Source: Gonocerus acuteangulatus (lineage: Eukaryota; Arthropoda; Insecta; Hemiptera; Coreidae). Taken from it: a stretch of 64,000 bases of DNA. This document shows positions 22,301 through 33,519 of the stretch, piece by piece (the first letter of the stretch is position 1; each line of letters begins with the position of its first letter). The notes below the pieces were generated by a model. It searched no databases. It had not been told where the DNA came from and worked only from the letters and a program-made list of their open reading frames with translations. The stretch lies in contig OX328123.1 of the NCBI GenBank assembly GCA_946811695.1, forward strand, positions 14,229,162 through 14,293,161, read 5' to 3'. Both the position numbers and the translations under genes were made by a program.

Positions 22301-22966
22301 CTAAGTTCAGAGGATACTGTTCTTCCAACACCAATAACCATGCAGATTTGCTAGAATAGCTAAGTTCAGAGGATACTGTTCTTTGTGTTATCGCCATTTC
22401 CTAGAATAGCTAAGTTCAGAGGATACTGTTCTTTGTGTTATCGCCATTTCCTATAATAGTTAAGTTCAGAGGATACTGTTCTTCCAACACCAATAACCAT
22501 GCAGATTTGCTAGAATAGCTAAGTTCAGAGGATACTGTTCTTTGTGTTATCGCCATTTCCTAGAATAGCTAAGTTCAGAGGATACTGTTCTTTGTGTTAT
22601 CGCCATTTCCTATAATAGCTAAGTTCAGAGGATACTGTTCTTCCAACACCAATAACCATGCAGATTTGCTAGAATAGCTAAGTTCAGAGGATACTGTTCT
22701 TTGTGTTATCGCCATTTCCTAGAATAGCTAAGTTCAGAGGATACTGTTCTTTGTGTTATCGCCATTTCCTAGAATAGTTAAGTTCAGAGGATACTGTTCT
22801 TTGTGTTATCGCCATTTCCTAGAATAGCTGAGTTCAGAGGATACTGTTCTTTGTGTTATCGCCATTTCCTAGAATAGTTAAGTTCAGAGGATACTGTTCT
22901 TTGTGTTATTGCCATTTCCTAGAATAGTTAAGTTCAGAGGATACTGTTCTTTGTGTTATCGCCATT
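19380..22966 (+). repeat. 50-bp satellite, ~70 units, with a recurring long variant
   Basis: The unit is tttcctagaatagctaagtt then cagaggatactgttctttgt and gttatcgcca, exactly 50 bp. A variant junction replaces tgtgttatcgccatttcc by ccaacaccaataaccatgca + gatttgc. It recurs at about 19970, 20828, 21138, 21246, 21355, 21865, 22323, 22484 and 22641, and the same words (ccaacaccaataaccatgc) precede the first unit at 19367. Single-base variants (c/t in gctaag, g/t in tagaat) spread in blocks. Confidence 0.95.
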
Positions 22967-23125
22967 GAAGCGGGACACACTAAATAAAATTACTGGTCTG
23001 GTAAATCTAGTGTTAAAACGGCAGAACTAAATTCAGTTTAGACATTATACATTTAGGTAGGGATTGTCGGGGTTCGGTCACTGCTTCTTAATAAAACTAC
23101 ATTTTATCGTGGAAATGGTTTTATT

Positions 23126-23168
23126 GTGCCGACGTTTCGGCTTGAACTTCAAGCCTTCATCAGGGCTG
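23126..23168 (-). ncRNA. Hammerhead-like motif, P1 left arm (23.1 kb)
   Basis: Minus strand GCC-CTGATGA-A-GGCTTG/CAAGCC-GAAA-CGTC-GGC, identical in its core to the copies at 16.8 and 24.0 kb. Confidence 0.65.
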
Positions 23169-23423
23169 TAAAAACAAGTAGGATATACTTAACACTAATA
23201 TATACACATATCTATCTAAATATACCTAACATATATATATACATATATATATATATAATATCATGATGATTAGATAGTTAGCCGTCGAGGTGATAAGTAA
23301 AGATGGAATGGTTGGGATTCGGCTAAAGAAACCTCAATATGATTTTTTTTTTTTCCAAAATTTTTTTATTAAAAAAAATCATATTGTTGTTTCTTTAGCC
23401 GAATCCCAACCATTCCATCATTA

Positions 23424-23470
<47 letters not shown>

Positions 23471-23833
23471 TATATATATATTTAATATAATTAAACAGAT
23501 ATAAGAATAAAACAATATGGGCTTACCGATGGGAAGGTTGAGAACTATACCTTGTGGGATCATTTCTGACTTGATACAGGGACATTTCTGACTTGATACC
23601 TGTATCAAGTCAGAAATGATCCCACATCGGTGAGGTATAGTTCTCAACCTTCCCATCGGTAAGCCCATATAGTTTTATTCTTATATCTGTTTAATTTCTA
23701 TAGCACATTGTTGTTTTAGCTGTACATTAGGTTATTTTTTTCCATATATGTATGTATATATATGTGTTTTATGTGTGTATGTGGGCATATATATATGTAC
23801 ATATGTGTGCGTGTATATGTGTATGTGTATATG

Positions 23834-23896
<63 letters not shown>

Positions 23897-23968
23897 ATAT
23901 ATATGTTAGGTATATTTAGATAGATATGTGTATATATTAGTGTTAAATATGTCCTACTTGTTTTTACA

Positions 23969-24007
23969 GCCCTGATGAAGGCTTGAAGTTCAAGCCGAAA
24001 CGTCGGC
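23969..24007 (+). ncRNA. Hammerhead-like motif, P1 right arm (24.0 kb)
   Basis: GCC (stem I), CTGATGA at 23972-23978, stem II, GAAA at 23997-24000, CGTC, GGC. The predicted cleavage is after 24004. Confidence 0.65.
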
Positions 24008-24221
24008 ACAATAAAACCATCTCCACGATAAAATGTAGTTTTATTAAGTAGCAGTGACCGAACCCCGACAATCCCTACCTTGAATCATCAACGGTCAACG
24101 ATCTCCTTTTAATGAATTATTCGTTTAGTTGTAAAATATACAAAAGAAACAAAATAAACGTCCGAATCACAGGAACTTCTTCATCTTAGCGCGCTTACGT
24201 TCATATCACTAGTGCCGTTAA

Positions 24222-24443
24222 CACTAGATTTACCAGACAAGTCATTTTGACTCGTCGTGCAATTTCAATTCGAAATTCCTACCACATATAACATTAGCGT
24301 TCCTAAATAATGTTATGACTTTTGTAGCTATAAGTAGAGAATACATTTAATGAACTTGATGTTACTTTACATATATATATTAGAAACTAATATATTTTTT
24401 GTTATTGACATTTATACCAGTACCAGGTCTGGTAAATCTAGTG
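24222..24443 (+). mobile_element. piggyBac-like MITE, intact 222-bp copy
   Basis: TTAA (24218-24221) then CACTAGATTTACCAGAC; the right end GTCTGGTAAATCTAGTG is followed by TTGA (24444-24447), a one-base-mutated TTAA. Same family as the split copy at 18823-23016. Confidence 0.85.
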
Positions 24444-24454
24444 TTGATAATTAA

Positions 24455-25220
24455 CCCTTTAATGGGCACATTTCGCTAGCTATGTTGGATTTTTATTAAT
24501 TTATATTTTGAAGTCTGGGGAATATCCATTTACTAAATATGAACCCAGGATGTTAAAAAAAAAAAAATGTATTCATAAATACGGGGTAGGCCGCTTAAGC
24601 GGCCCTCGCCCATTCCAGGCATCGGGAATCCCCGATATGCAATTCCACGATACGTCGTAAAGCCGATTCCAAGTTGCAAAGATCCCGAAAATGAAAATGG
24701 TTCATTCGATGGCGTTACCCTAAGATTGGCAGACTTTAAAAAAAAATAAAAATAAAAATAATAAAAATTGCTGAATAAGTTTTAATAATAGTATAATGCT
24801 AGCCCACAATATGCCAAAAAAAAGTATTTTTTCCTTCCAGTCTCACGAGAGTAAGGTACTTATGAGACGAATCAATGAATAACATGTAAGCGATATACTC
24901 ATTTCAATTAAAATCAATTAATTCCTAATCTAGAATGTATAAAAGAATTATTACATACTTTGAAACGATTTCCGGATAAGATGAGTGATCCAGAGAACCA
25001 ATAATGCACGGCCAACACTGACACAAGACGAGTGCGGGAATGGGCAAGGACCGCTTTATCGGTCAACTTCGTCATAACTCGGCTCCTCGGGCCGAAGACC
25101 TCCAATTACTATTTTTTGGCATGCCCCGGCATCTAGCAGGAAGCATTGGAACTAATTCCGCGTCATTTTTTTAATTTCAGCGAGCAGCGGCCGCTTAATC
25201 GGCCCTTGCCCGTTAAGGGG
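24455..25220. mobile_element. Second TTAA-flanked DNA element
   Basis: TTAA at 24451-24454 and 25221-25224 flank CCCTTTAATGGGC and its inverse GCCCGTTAAGGGG. Subterminal blocks ccgcttaagcggccctcgcc (left) and ccgcttaatcggcccttgcc (right) are direct repeats and GC-rich against an AT-rich background. The termini resemble piggyBac-type CCCTTT ends. The 63-codon minus frame at 24914-25105 has no recognisable motif. Confidence 0.7.
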
Positions 25221-25224
25221 TTAA

Positions 25225-25500
25225 ATGAAAGCAGGTATTGGTAGTTTTTGATCACTAAAGGGAAAAATACAAAATTCAATCACAAAGATAAGTAGCATTA
25301 TGCGCAAGACATCGGGAAACTGACAGTCACCTAAGCGAAAATTACTCCATACTTATTCTCAACGCTCTTAAAACCATTTTGTCTCCATTTTCTTCCTTTA
25401 TTTCACTGAAATACTCATTTCACAGATAAATGCAATTTATACACAAAAAAAAATCAATTAATATGTGAGGTAATCACAGGCAAAAACCTGTTCAAAAAAA
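25225..25500. other. No recognisable feature
   Basis: Unique AT-rich sequence with no identifiable repeat or gene. Confidence 0.4.
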
Positions 25501-26160
25501 AGGAAACAAATTTTTGTAAATTTTAAGCATTTATTTTTCTGATTCACATCGTCCCATCGAAAATTACTTCGGAACCTTCTTTGTAGATAATTCTGGCAGC
25601 TATTGAATGGTTACCTTCCACTTACCACAATTTCCCAACCCTTACCGAGATATTTTATAAAAAATATCCGTTATAAAAAATTGTTGTTTCCAATACTTCA
25701 TAAACTTCCATCACAAAAAAAAAAAAAAAAAAAAAAAATTATTTATCTAAGACTAGATGAACGCCAAACGTCTGAAACAAATGTCAACTGAATCAATCGT
25801 TTCTGAATACCCAAACTGAAAATTAGTTAGTAAAACTAGTTACTAAGAGAGATATTTCTTTAGAGATTGTTTCATTCGGTTTCCTACATCATAAAACCTG
25901 CAAAATGTTTGCCTGCACGAATATAAACGCGAATAAGGAACCGCTAAAATTTCTTTTGAGCAAATTTCGCCTCAAAAACCATGTTGCGCGGGACAGATTA
26001 TGTATGTGGGTTAACGAACTTGACTTTCCATATTACACAAAATATTTTTGTGTCAAAAGTCATTAAAATTGGACCATTTTTGTGCCGAAATACTCCGAAT
26101 TCTCAACATTTAACACCATATGTGAGAACACCAAAACTGCCCATTAGTACAACTGCTCGA
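25500..26160 (-). repeat. Dispersed repeat family A, copy 3
   Basis: Reverse-complement match to 37380-38250: cggaaccttctttgtagata, ttgaatggttaccttccact, ctgaatacccaaactgaaaa and the gttaacgaacttgacttt blocks appear in reverse order. An internal A-run lies at about 25716-25738. Confidence 0.6.
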
Positions 26161-26191
26161 TAAAATGTATACATGTATATAATGTATAGTT

Positions 26192-26638
<447 letters not shown>

Positions 26639-26643
26639 ATATA

Positions 26644-26704
<61 letters not shown>

Positions 26705-27074
26705 GCTCGATTTTTTTTATTTTGCAATCCTGCTTCAGTAATGAGTGCGGCGTTTCCATCCTAAAAAAGGCCGAATTGAATCGCAAATTTCAATCTTCTT
26801 TTCATTAAAAATTCTATCAAATTATGCCTTTTAAATATGAGGTTATGAGGCAGGCAACCATCCGTGATAGCTTTAGCCTCTCACTGCCATTTCAACCTAA
26901 TCCAGAGCTGTGGAAATATTTTCTAGAAGGATTTATAACTTTTGCGGGCTAAATTTTCTATTAAATACAAGATATGTTATTATAATTTTTAATGTATATA
27001 GATATCATGTTCCGTTGATATTAAACCATTGCCGAAATATCTGACTTGATATTATTTTAGGGAAAAAATAATTG
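26705..27074. other. No recognisable feature
   Basis: Unique sequence without credible open frames. Confidence 0.4.
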
Positions 27075-27190
27075 CACAATTTATAATACCCTTTTCTAGC
27101 CGTTATAGGGGTGATGCTTTTTCATTTTTCTAAAGAAAAGGCTCCACCCCTAGTGGGAATTGAACCCACGATTTTAGACACGGATAATTT
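27075..27190 (-). mobile_element. SINE S2 fragment
   Basis: Minus-strand match to S2 (50915-51119): cgtgggttcaattcccacta (B box region) followed by the aggggtgg...cttttctttagaaaa block. The 5' A-box part and the 3' end are missing. Confidence 0.6.
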
Positions 27191-27225
27191 TCAAAGAAAG
27201 AAATCAGTGTACATGTTATACTGAC

Positions 27226-27280
27226 TTCACTCATAATATGAGTGAGAAATAAACAGTTCATATTATGAACTGTTTATTTC
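27226..27280. repeat. Two adjacent perfect palindromes
   Basis: CACTCATA-A-TATGAGTG at 27226-27242, then a palindrome with 17-bp arms and a 1-nt centre at 27246-27280 (left arm GAAATAAACAGTTCATA). They lie just upstream of a 24-bp tandem array. Confidence 0.85.
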
Positions 27281-27302
27281 ATTTGGCTTGCATTCAATAA
27301 AT

Positions 27303-27592
27303 ATGACGCCTATCAATCACAAGAATATGACACCTATCAATCACAAGAATATGACACCTATCAATCACAAGAATATGACACCTATCAATCACAAGAATAT
27401 GACACCTATCAATCACAAGAATATGACACCTATCAATCACAAGAATATGACACCTATCAATCACAAGAATATGACACCTATCAATCACAAGAATATGACA
27501 CCTATCAATCACAAGAATATGACACCTATCAATCACGAGAATATGACACCTATCAATCACAAGAATATGACACCTATCAATCACAAGAATTG
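27303..27592 (+). repeat. 24-bp tandem repeat, 12 units
   Basis: Unit ATGACACCTATCAATCACAA + GAAT, nearly invariant. The length is divisible by three, so both strands stay open (MTPINHKN repeated on plus, CHILVIDR on minus). This by itself is no evidence for coding. Confidence 0.95.
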
Positions 27593-27599
27593 TTCGCAA

Positions 27600-28040
27600 A
27601 AGCTTTGAGGAATTGTATTTTCACATCATAAGAAATGTTGATTCATCAATATATATGAGAAGGAGAGGAACCACAAACACTACAAGTCCCGCTCTCAATA
27701 TCTGTCATTGCTCTTACAGGTCGATAATGTCCTTCCTTGCTAGTACTCTAGAAGCTCTTAAGAGCCTGCCTTTATCATCTCAGGGACCAAATAACCAAAA
27801 CATTATTACAGCTATGTGAGGATACTCTGGGCCCTTTTTGCTAGGAAAATATATTCTTGGAAGTCAAAGATTCTCGTACGCTCTGAATGTAATATAGATA
27901 CTTTTTGGAGTAAGTACTATTTGCCCAAGAAGATTTAGAAAGTTATCTGTCGTAACAATATCAAAGGATGTTCAGAATAAAATCTTAGCTTGTAGATTGA
28001 CGTGAACTACGGCAAGGTTTAATAACACAGGAACACAAAG
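27600..28040. other. No recognisable feature
   Basis: The 68-codon frame at 27613-27819 has no motif. Nothing else was identified. Confidence 0.4.
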
Positions 28041-28215
28041 TGGTATTCTCCAAAGACACGGGTAAATCCGAATCTGGAGTCAGTTTCACTCAATCGGCGC
28101 AAAATGAAGGTCATTTCAAGGACAAATATGTTTATTCTGCAAAAAATGAATCTGTAGTCAAAAATTCATTTGTGCAAAATAGACATATTTCTCCTTGAAA
28201 TGACCTTAATTTTGC
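28040..28215 (-). repeat. Dispersed repeat family B, copy 1
   Basis: An internal fold-back (ggtcatttcaaggacaaata against tatttctccttgaaatgacc) plus words shared with 44690-44770 (agtcaaaaattcatt, catatttgtccttgaaatg). Unclassified. Confidence 0.45.
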
Positions 28216-28525
28216 ACCGTTGCACAGTGTAACGAAGTAGTGGGGATAATGGACAAAAATCATTAACCACTAGTTATTTTCAAATAAGCATTTTTATCAA
28301 TTGAAATCAACTCAAAACAAGGTAACAATAGTATAATACTGCATACTATACGGCTATAGTAATATTAATTGTAATATTCATAGAAATAATATAGCAGGTA
28401 ATAATATTATTAATAACAATATTATAAAATATATATTATAACTGTAACATATAATGTAGTAATAGTAGAGTAGTAAATTATACTTATAGTAATATTGCCA
28501 TAGAATAAGAATATTTTACCATTTT

Positions 28526-29136
28526 CTATGAAATTATTAAATATTTTTTTAATGCCGAGTCTGAATGGTTTTTGGATTCTTGAGAATGTAAATTTACATC
28601 GAAACCAATATCTATTTGATTATTAATGTCATCCTCTATTATACATTCATTAATGTCCGGACTGATTTTGATTTGCCTTTTTATATTCTTTCTCCGTAAA
28701 AAAAGCTTTGGGCCAGATATCAGGAGAACCCGGCGCTTTTTCGATTTCTCACACAACGCTGTAAACTCTTTTTTATGTCTGCCTCTAAGGAAGCCGGAAG
28801 GGCCATCAGGGCGTGAATATTTTTTTCCTTGATAAGAATTAATAACAATTTCTTCAAAGTTGATATATTGTTTCAACCAGTATTTATATAGGAGTTTTTT
28901 TTTTCTCTGTGGTGAACACGTTCCCACATTTTTTACATATAATATAGTACTAAACTGGCAGTTCTTTTAGTATTGCTTAATATTTCTTTAGGATCAACTT
29001 GCAGATCAAATTGAATCATTTGCCCAAGGATTAATACAGTCTTTTTGGATTTATCCACATTTTTTTTCAAATTTGGAAGAAAAAATGATGATGGATCTAA
29101 AAATAAAAAATCTTTGGAATCGGCAAATTTCGGCAA
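28526..29136 (-). pseudogene. Possible decayed coding region of unknown origin
   Basis: Two overlapping-by-context minus frames, 29136-28933 (67 codons) and 28927-28526 (133 codons, only a GTG start), join end to start with a frame change. The second contains GPSGFLRGRHKKEFTALCEKSKKRR, reminiscent of a 'GRPxKxFxxLxxRSKRRK' segment seen in uncharacterised repetitive proteins of invertebrates. I cannot assign a family. It is probably a fragment of a mobile-element or host gene. Confidence 0.3.
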
Positions 29137-29139
29137 ACT

Positions 29140-29595
29140 AAATTGCCCTCAGTACATTATACTTGAAGTAAACTTTAAGCTCTAAAAATCTTGGGATGTG
29201 TTCAGATGAAGTTTTTTTGTTATGGTCTGTCAAAGTTTTGTACTTAAAAAACATTTCAAAGATCAATGAAGAATAATTCAGGATAAATAATAAGGGAGTA
29301 ATTACCCATAATCAATTATATCATATGAAAAAGGAATAGTTTTGAGGTAATTTCCTTCGGATGACTTAATAAAAACACTGTCCTATCTTCAACGAGAGAG
29401 GCTCAAACTGATTGTTGCTATAAAGCAGGTTTTAAATACTTTGCCTTGTTTATAATACCGCTAATGTGTTTGTTGATCAAAATAAAGCTAATATTTATTA
29501 GTTTTATACGATTTTAATTCCTTGAATAGTTTCTAAACTTAGCTAGAGGATTAAAAATTATATATAAGAAAACAAAAATTTAGGTTTTTGTCCAT
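29140..29595. other. No recognisable feature
   Basis: Unique AT-rich sequence. Confidence 0.4.
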
Positions 29596-29805
29596 TGGAC
29601 GTTGCACTGTACGTTGTGCTGAAACAGACCTCCGATTCGAATTCAGTGACCCTAAAAACCATGGAAGCTCTAGTTATTTCTTCTTAATCGACAAACGAAA
29701 TTTGACGTTCAAATGCTCTTAAACCTGACGTGATGATACGAATCGGACTCCGGATTGGGAGTCAGCGTGTCAAAATACATAAGCATATACGTATGATGTC
29801 TTTGG
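29595..29805 (+). repeat. Dispersed repeat family B, copy 2
   Basis: Shares aaacagacct, attcgaattc, ccatggaagctctagttatt, caaatgctcttaaacctgac and acggactccgg-like blocks with 44780-44945 in the same order. Confidence 0.65.
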
Positions 29806-29839
29806 AAATTACCACTCTTATATTTTGTGTTCCTGAGTA

Positions 29840-30388
29840 ATTGCTAATGGTGAAAAGTAGTACTGCGTATAATTTATTTTACCATATAGTCCAGAGCGCA
29901 TCTGTTTTGAGTCTGATATTCAAAATGGGGCACTTTGATTGCAGGAATATATTCGGAACAATTCATAGAACAATAATTGCTAATGGTGAAAAGTAGTACT
30001 GCATATAATTTATTTTACCATATAGTCCAGAGCGCATCTGATTTGAGACTGATATTCAAAATGGGGCACTTTGATTGCAGGAATATATTCGGAACAATTC
30101 ATAGAACAATAATTGCTAATGGTGAAAAGTAGTACTGCATATAATTTATTTTACCATATAGTCCAGAGCGCATCTGTTTTGAGTCTGATATTCAAAATGG
30201 GGCACTTTGATTGCAGGAATATATTCGGAACAATTCATAGAACAATAATTGCTAATGGTGAAAAGTAGTACTGCATATAATTTATTTTAGCATATAGTCC
30301 AGAGCGCATCTGTTTTGAGACTGATATTCAAAATGGGGCACTTTGATTGCAGGAATATATTCGGAACAATTCATAGAACAATAATTGC
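29840..30388 (+). repeat. 136-bp tandem repeat, 4 units
   Basis: ATTGCTAATGGTGAAAAGTA starts at 29840, 29976, 30112 and 30248. The units are almost identical, with gtctga/gactga and ttacc/ttagc variants, which indicates recent expansion. Confidence 0.93.
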
Positions 30389-30389
30389 G

Positions 30390-30730
30390 GTCAATGTAAA
30401 TCGTAAATGTTTCGAAACATTCATAAACAACGAAACAATCACTTTTTTTGTACTTCTTAAGGCGTCAAAAGAGATGTATTAAATCTCCTAAAATGTTATA
30501 CTAATATTATAAAATCAGAATTTACTTCCGGGAATATGAAGGTCCAGACGCATTCTAAGCTGTCGCAAAAAAATATAAAAGAAATGTATTGTAAAAAGCA
30601 GCCAATACATTTTTACATTCCTGAATAATGGAACAAATGGAACAGTCATTACAAATCTTTTGACACCTCGGAAAGATCTCTAATGTGAATACTTTCTGTT
30701 TTTCGGGCGAAAGAAGAACAACAAAATCTC

Positions 30731-30770
<40 letters not shown>
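30390..30770. other. No recognisable feature besides a (TA)n tract
   Basis: Includes a 16-bp palindrome AATGTTTCGAAACATT near 30407 and (TA)n at 30736-30770. Confidence 0.5.
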
Positions 30771-30773
<3 letters not shown>

Positions 30774-31111
30774 CAGTCCAGTAACAGGCCACGAGGGCCC
30801 TGAGGGGCAGATACTATAGAGGTATCTGATTCATGACCACACGGCACACTAGTGAGGTAGTGTGCTCAGTACTATGCTCCGGCCGCCTGATTTTCCCCTT
30901 GGCTGTTTCGACTGCTTGAGTCATTAGCACCCAAGGTACCCATTATTAAATTAATTAAAGGCTGGGTTGGCCTAGGGACGGTCAGGGAGGCCGAATTCAA
31001 CCCATGAACTAGGACACTAGAAGAAAAAATCTTTAGTGCTTGCTCGGGATTTGAACTCAGGTCCTCCAGCATATGAGTCCAGTGCTCTACCACTGAGCTA
31101 ACCTCGCCTCC
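30771..31111 (-). mobile_element. SINE S1, copy 3, inside a (TA)n tract
   Basis: Full-length S1 on the minus strand, from ggcgaggttagctcagtggt at the right to gttactggactgatttt at the left. The flanks are (TA)n. The 73-codon minus frame here is a shadow of the SINE. Confidence 0.85.
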
Positions 31112-31134
31112 ATATATATATATATATATATATA

Positions 31135-31177
<43 letters not shown>

Positions 31178-31412
31178 CAAAATATATATATATATTACAA
31201 ACAAAAATATTCCGGAAATTTTTCGATCATAGCATACAAAACTATTGTTATTTGGGTTGTTCTGAAGATATTTCCGAAAAAAGTACTGGGCCAACTCAAT
31301 ATTCTACCATGATGATTAGATAGTTAGCCGTCGAGGTGATAAGTAAAGATGGAATGGTTGGGATTCGGCTAAGTAAACCTCAATATGATTTTGTTTTAAA
31401 AAAATCTATATT

Positions 31413-31450
31413 TCGGACGTTTCGGCTACTCATTGGTAGCCTTCGTCAGC
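31413..31450 (-). ncRNA. Hammerhead-like motif, P2 left arm (31.4 kb)
   Basis: Minus strand AG-CTGACGA-A-GGCTAC/GTAGCC (6 perfect pairs, loop CAATGA)-GAAA-CGTC-CGAAATA. Confidence 0.65.
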
Positions 31451-31553
31451 TAAAATGACAAAAAAAAAGAAATTAATACAAAAACAAAAAAAATTATAAT
31501 TGTGATAGGTTTGTTTTTGTATTAATTTCTTTTTTTTTTTTTTTGTCATTTTA

Positions 31554-31590
31554 GCTGACGAAGGCTACCAATGAGTAGCCGAAACGTCCG
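31554..31590 (+). ncRNA. Hammerhead-like motif, P2 right arm (31.6 kb)
   Basis: Same motif in plus orientation: CTGACGA at 31555-31561, GAAA at 31581-31584, predicted cleavage after 31588. Confidence 0.65.
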
Positions 31591-31674
31591 AAATATAGAT
31601 TTTTTTAAAACAAAATCATATTGAGGTTTACTTAGCCGAATCCCAACCATTCCATCTTTACTCAATATCCTAAT

Positions 31675-32520
31675 ATGTCGTTTTTACAGATGTTCCTCGG
31701 CTAACAGCTGATTTAATCAATTAGAAGACGAAAACCTGTTAATATATAGATCGCCACATTGGAGGGATAATAAGCCGAGCCCCCGAAAAAAAATGACATT
31801 TAAATTCAAACATATAGTGTGTTTTTATTTCTGAAAATTTCATCACACAACTTCTATTTCGTACTCATAATGTTTTGTAACGCTATATTTACCATTTCTG
31901 AAAATACTGTTGTTTTTAATATTATGTAATACGTTATCTAGCTTAATTAGATTCATATTTAAATATAAATATGTAAATGCCTAAAAAACTATATTTATTC
32001 ATTGCCATATATGGCTAAAAATAAAGATTTAAAGATTGGTGAAAAATGTTTTTCTACTCTTTAATTATCACTACAAAGGCCCCAATCGACATTGTAACCC
32101 GAACACTAGACAACCAGGTGATGGGAGGGGAGCAAGCATCCATCAAGTTATTTAGGCAATTTCGTTCAATTGATTGATTATTTTGTCAGAGTCAAAGGAA
32201 AATAATTAAATACTTTCAATCCTTTCCTTAGGGGGAAAATAACTTTTAAAGAAAGAGATTTGGGGTCTTTTTTACAAAGCTCCATACCGTAATTTTTATT
32301 TAGAGAGACGGTTACTGGTATAACCATATGGCATTCTGTGATTATAACGTTCAATCGAAAACATAAGTGATTGCTCTCAGTATTATTTTTAAAATGAATG
32401 CATTTGGTTTGTGTTTATACATTAAAAATGATGAAACAATTGCTTTAGAAATATATCAATGTGGGAAAGCGTCAAGAGACGAAAGAAGAAGGAATGTGGC
32501 ACGTACAGACAGCATTAATA
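31675..32520. other. No recognisable feature
   Basis: Unique AT-rich sequence with no credible gene or repeat copy. Confidence 0.4.
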
Positions 32521-32528
32521 TTCTTATT

Positions 32529-33511
32529 GGTAAAACTGAAGTTTAGCGTCCTCAAAACCGATTTCTTTCAAATTTTGTACAATAACGTATTTTTATGCAC
32601 TAAACACGAATCCGTTAAAAAAAAAGTTCGCTTTCAACTAGGAAAGAAGTTATTAAGCACTAACTGTTCACTGTTAGGAAGGTTATAAAAGTAGGCGTAA
32701 ACAGCGTATTTGTAAAGACGCGCATGCGTAGATATGTAACATTGGGAAACAGATAACTCTCATTTGAAATGTTCATAAACCATTTATTAAAAAATATTGT
32801 AAATTTTAAGGGCATCCTCACCCCTGGGTTTTGATATCTTCTTGAGCGAGCGTAGCGAGAGGAAACGCATAGCACGTATGCCTAAAAGTCATCCTAGACA
32901 TTCTTCTTATCTTCCTAGACATCCTTCTTAGCTTTCTTCTTCTTCTTGAGACGCGATGTTCGGTGGTTACAAATCCCCAATCGCACAGAAAAATGCCTTT
33001 AAGCGCTCTTCATATTTATGAGCTCGTTTGAATAGAATAATAAATTCGTGCAACTATATTGCTATTTTTTTTATAAAATAAGAGTATGTTGACAATTAAA
33101 GTTCAGCAGGCGCGAATTAGAACGAACTATTAATTATAAAGGCATTAGCTAATTATTTAGGGATTTCTGATATATAATACTTTTCATGAACGAAACAAGA
33201 AATGTGAAGAGTGTTTCATTGTTTTAAAAAAATGGTTGAAAATAAATAACTGCTGGTGAATTTAAATAATTGATGGTAAATTTCAATTAAACTTCTTTAT
33301 TACAAACTTTTCCATACGCGCGCGTGCGCATGTTGACAAATTTAGTTGCTTACATTAGCTCTCATAACAGTGAACTTTATTGCTTAATAACTTCTTTCCT
33401 AGGTGAATGCGAACTTTTTTTTTAACGGATTCGTGTTTAGTGCATCAAAATACGTTATTGTACAAAATTTGAAAGAAATCGGTCTTGAGGACGTGAAACT
33501 TCAGTTCTACC
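32529..33511. mobile_element. Non-autonomous DNA element, GGTAAA family, copy 1 (983 bp)
   Basis: TTCTTATT occurs at 32521-32528 and 33512-33519. Ends are GGTAAAACTGAAGTTTAGCG and the inverse of GGTAGAACTGAAGTTTCACG. Inverted arms extend >150 bp (tttctttcaaattttgtaca, taacgta, ctaaacacgaatccgttaaa). The interior has agcgagcgtagcgag. No transposase. An 8-bp duplication would suit hAT, P or Merlin elements, but GGT ends are not hAT-like, so I leave it unassigned. Confidence 0.85.
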
Positions 33512-33519
33512 TTCTTATT

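Larger units (their letters stand above)
19024..22996 (+). mobile_element. Retrotransposon-tail insertion carrying a satellite
   Basis: The insert splits the MITE and is bounded by AAAATGACTGG (19024-19034) and AAAATTACTGG (22986-22996), a likely 11-bp target duplication with one mismatch. It begins with a Jockey-like RNase-H-adjacent coding fragment and ends with the 50-bp array plus a short gaagcgggacacactaaata tail. Confidence 0.6.
18823..23016 (-). mobile_element. piggyBac-like MITE split by a ~4-kb insertion
   Basis: TTAA at 18823-18826 precedes CACTAGATTTACCAGAC, and GTCTGGTAAATCTAGTG ends at 23012 before TTAA (23013-23016). The left 208 bp (18827-19034) match the reverse complement of the intact copy at 24222-24443. 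The right piece is only 16-20 bp (to 23012). TTAA targets and the CACTAG-type ends suggest the piggyBac superfamily. Confidence 0.8.
23057..24112. mobile_element. Inverted pair of P1 PLE-type terminal repeats with nested fold-backs
   Basis: Outer arms (23057-23235 and about 23895-24112) are inverted copies: gtagggattgtcggggttcg block, aaaactacattttatcg block, hammerhead-like motif and cctacttgtttttacag block. Between them are a P2-type fold-back (23262-23425, containing GGAATGGTTGGGATTCGGCT in both orientations) and a second perfect-looking fold-back (23517-23668, gggcttaccgatgggaaggt in both orientations). The rest is (TA)n and related microsatellite. No protein is encoded. Confidence 0.7.
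31313..31672. mobile_element. Near-perfect inverted pair of P2 PLE-type terminal repeats
   Basis: Arms about 31350-31492 and 31507-31665 are almost fully complementary around a ~15-nt centre. Each contains GGAATGGTTGGGATTCGGCT, an aacctcaatatgattttgtt block, a hammerhead-like motif and an A/T-rich inner part. Transcribed, it would form a long hairpin. The outer left flank (gttagccgtcgaggtgataa) also occurs at 23279. Confidence 0.75.

Noticed and set aside
24914..25105. 63-codon minus-strand frame as a piggyBac transposase remnant
   Set aside because: No DDD-domain or C-terminal zinc-finger motif is visible; the element is too short and the frame looks incidental.
27288..27608. Open frames of ~100 codons on both strands (MTPINHKN and CHILVIDR repeats)
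   Set aside because: Consequence of a 24-bp unit divisible by three; no promoter, start context or unique sequence supports a gene.
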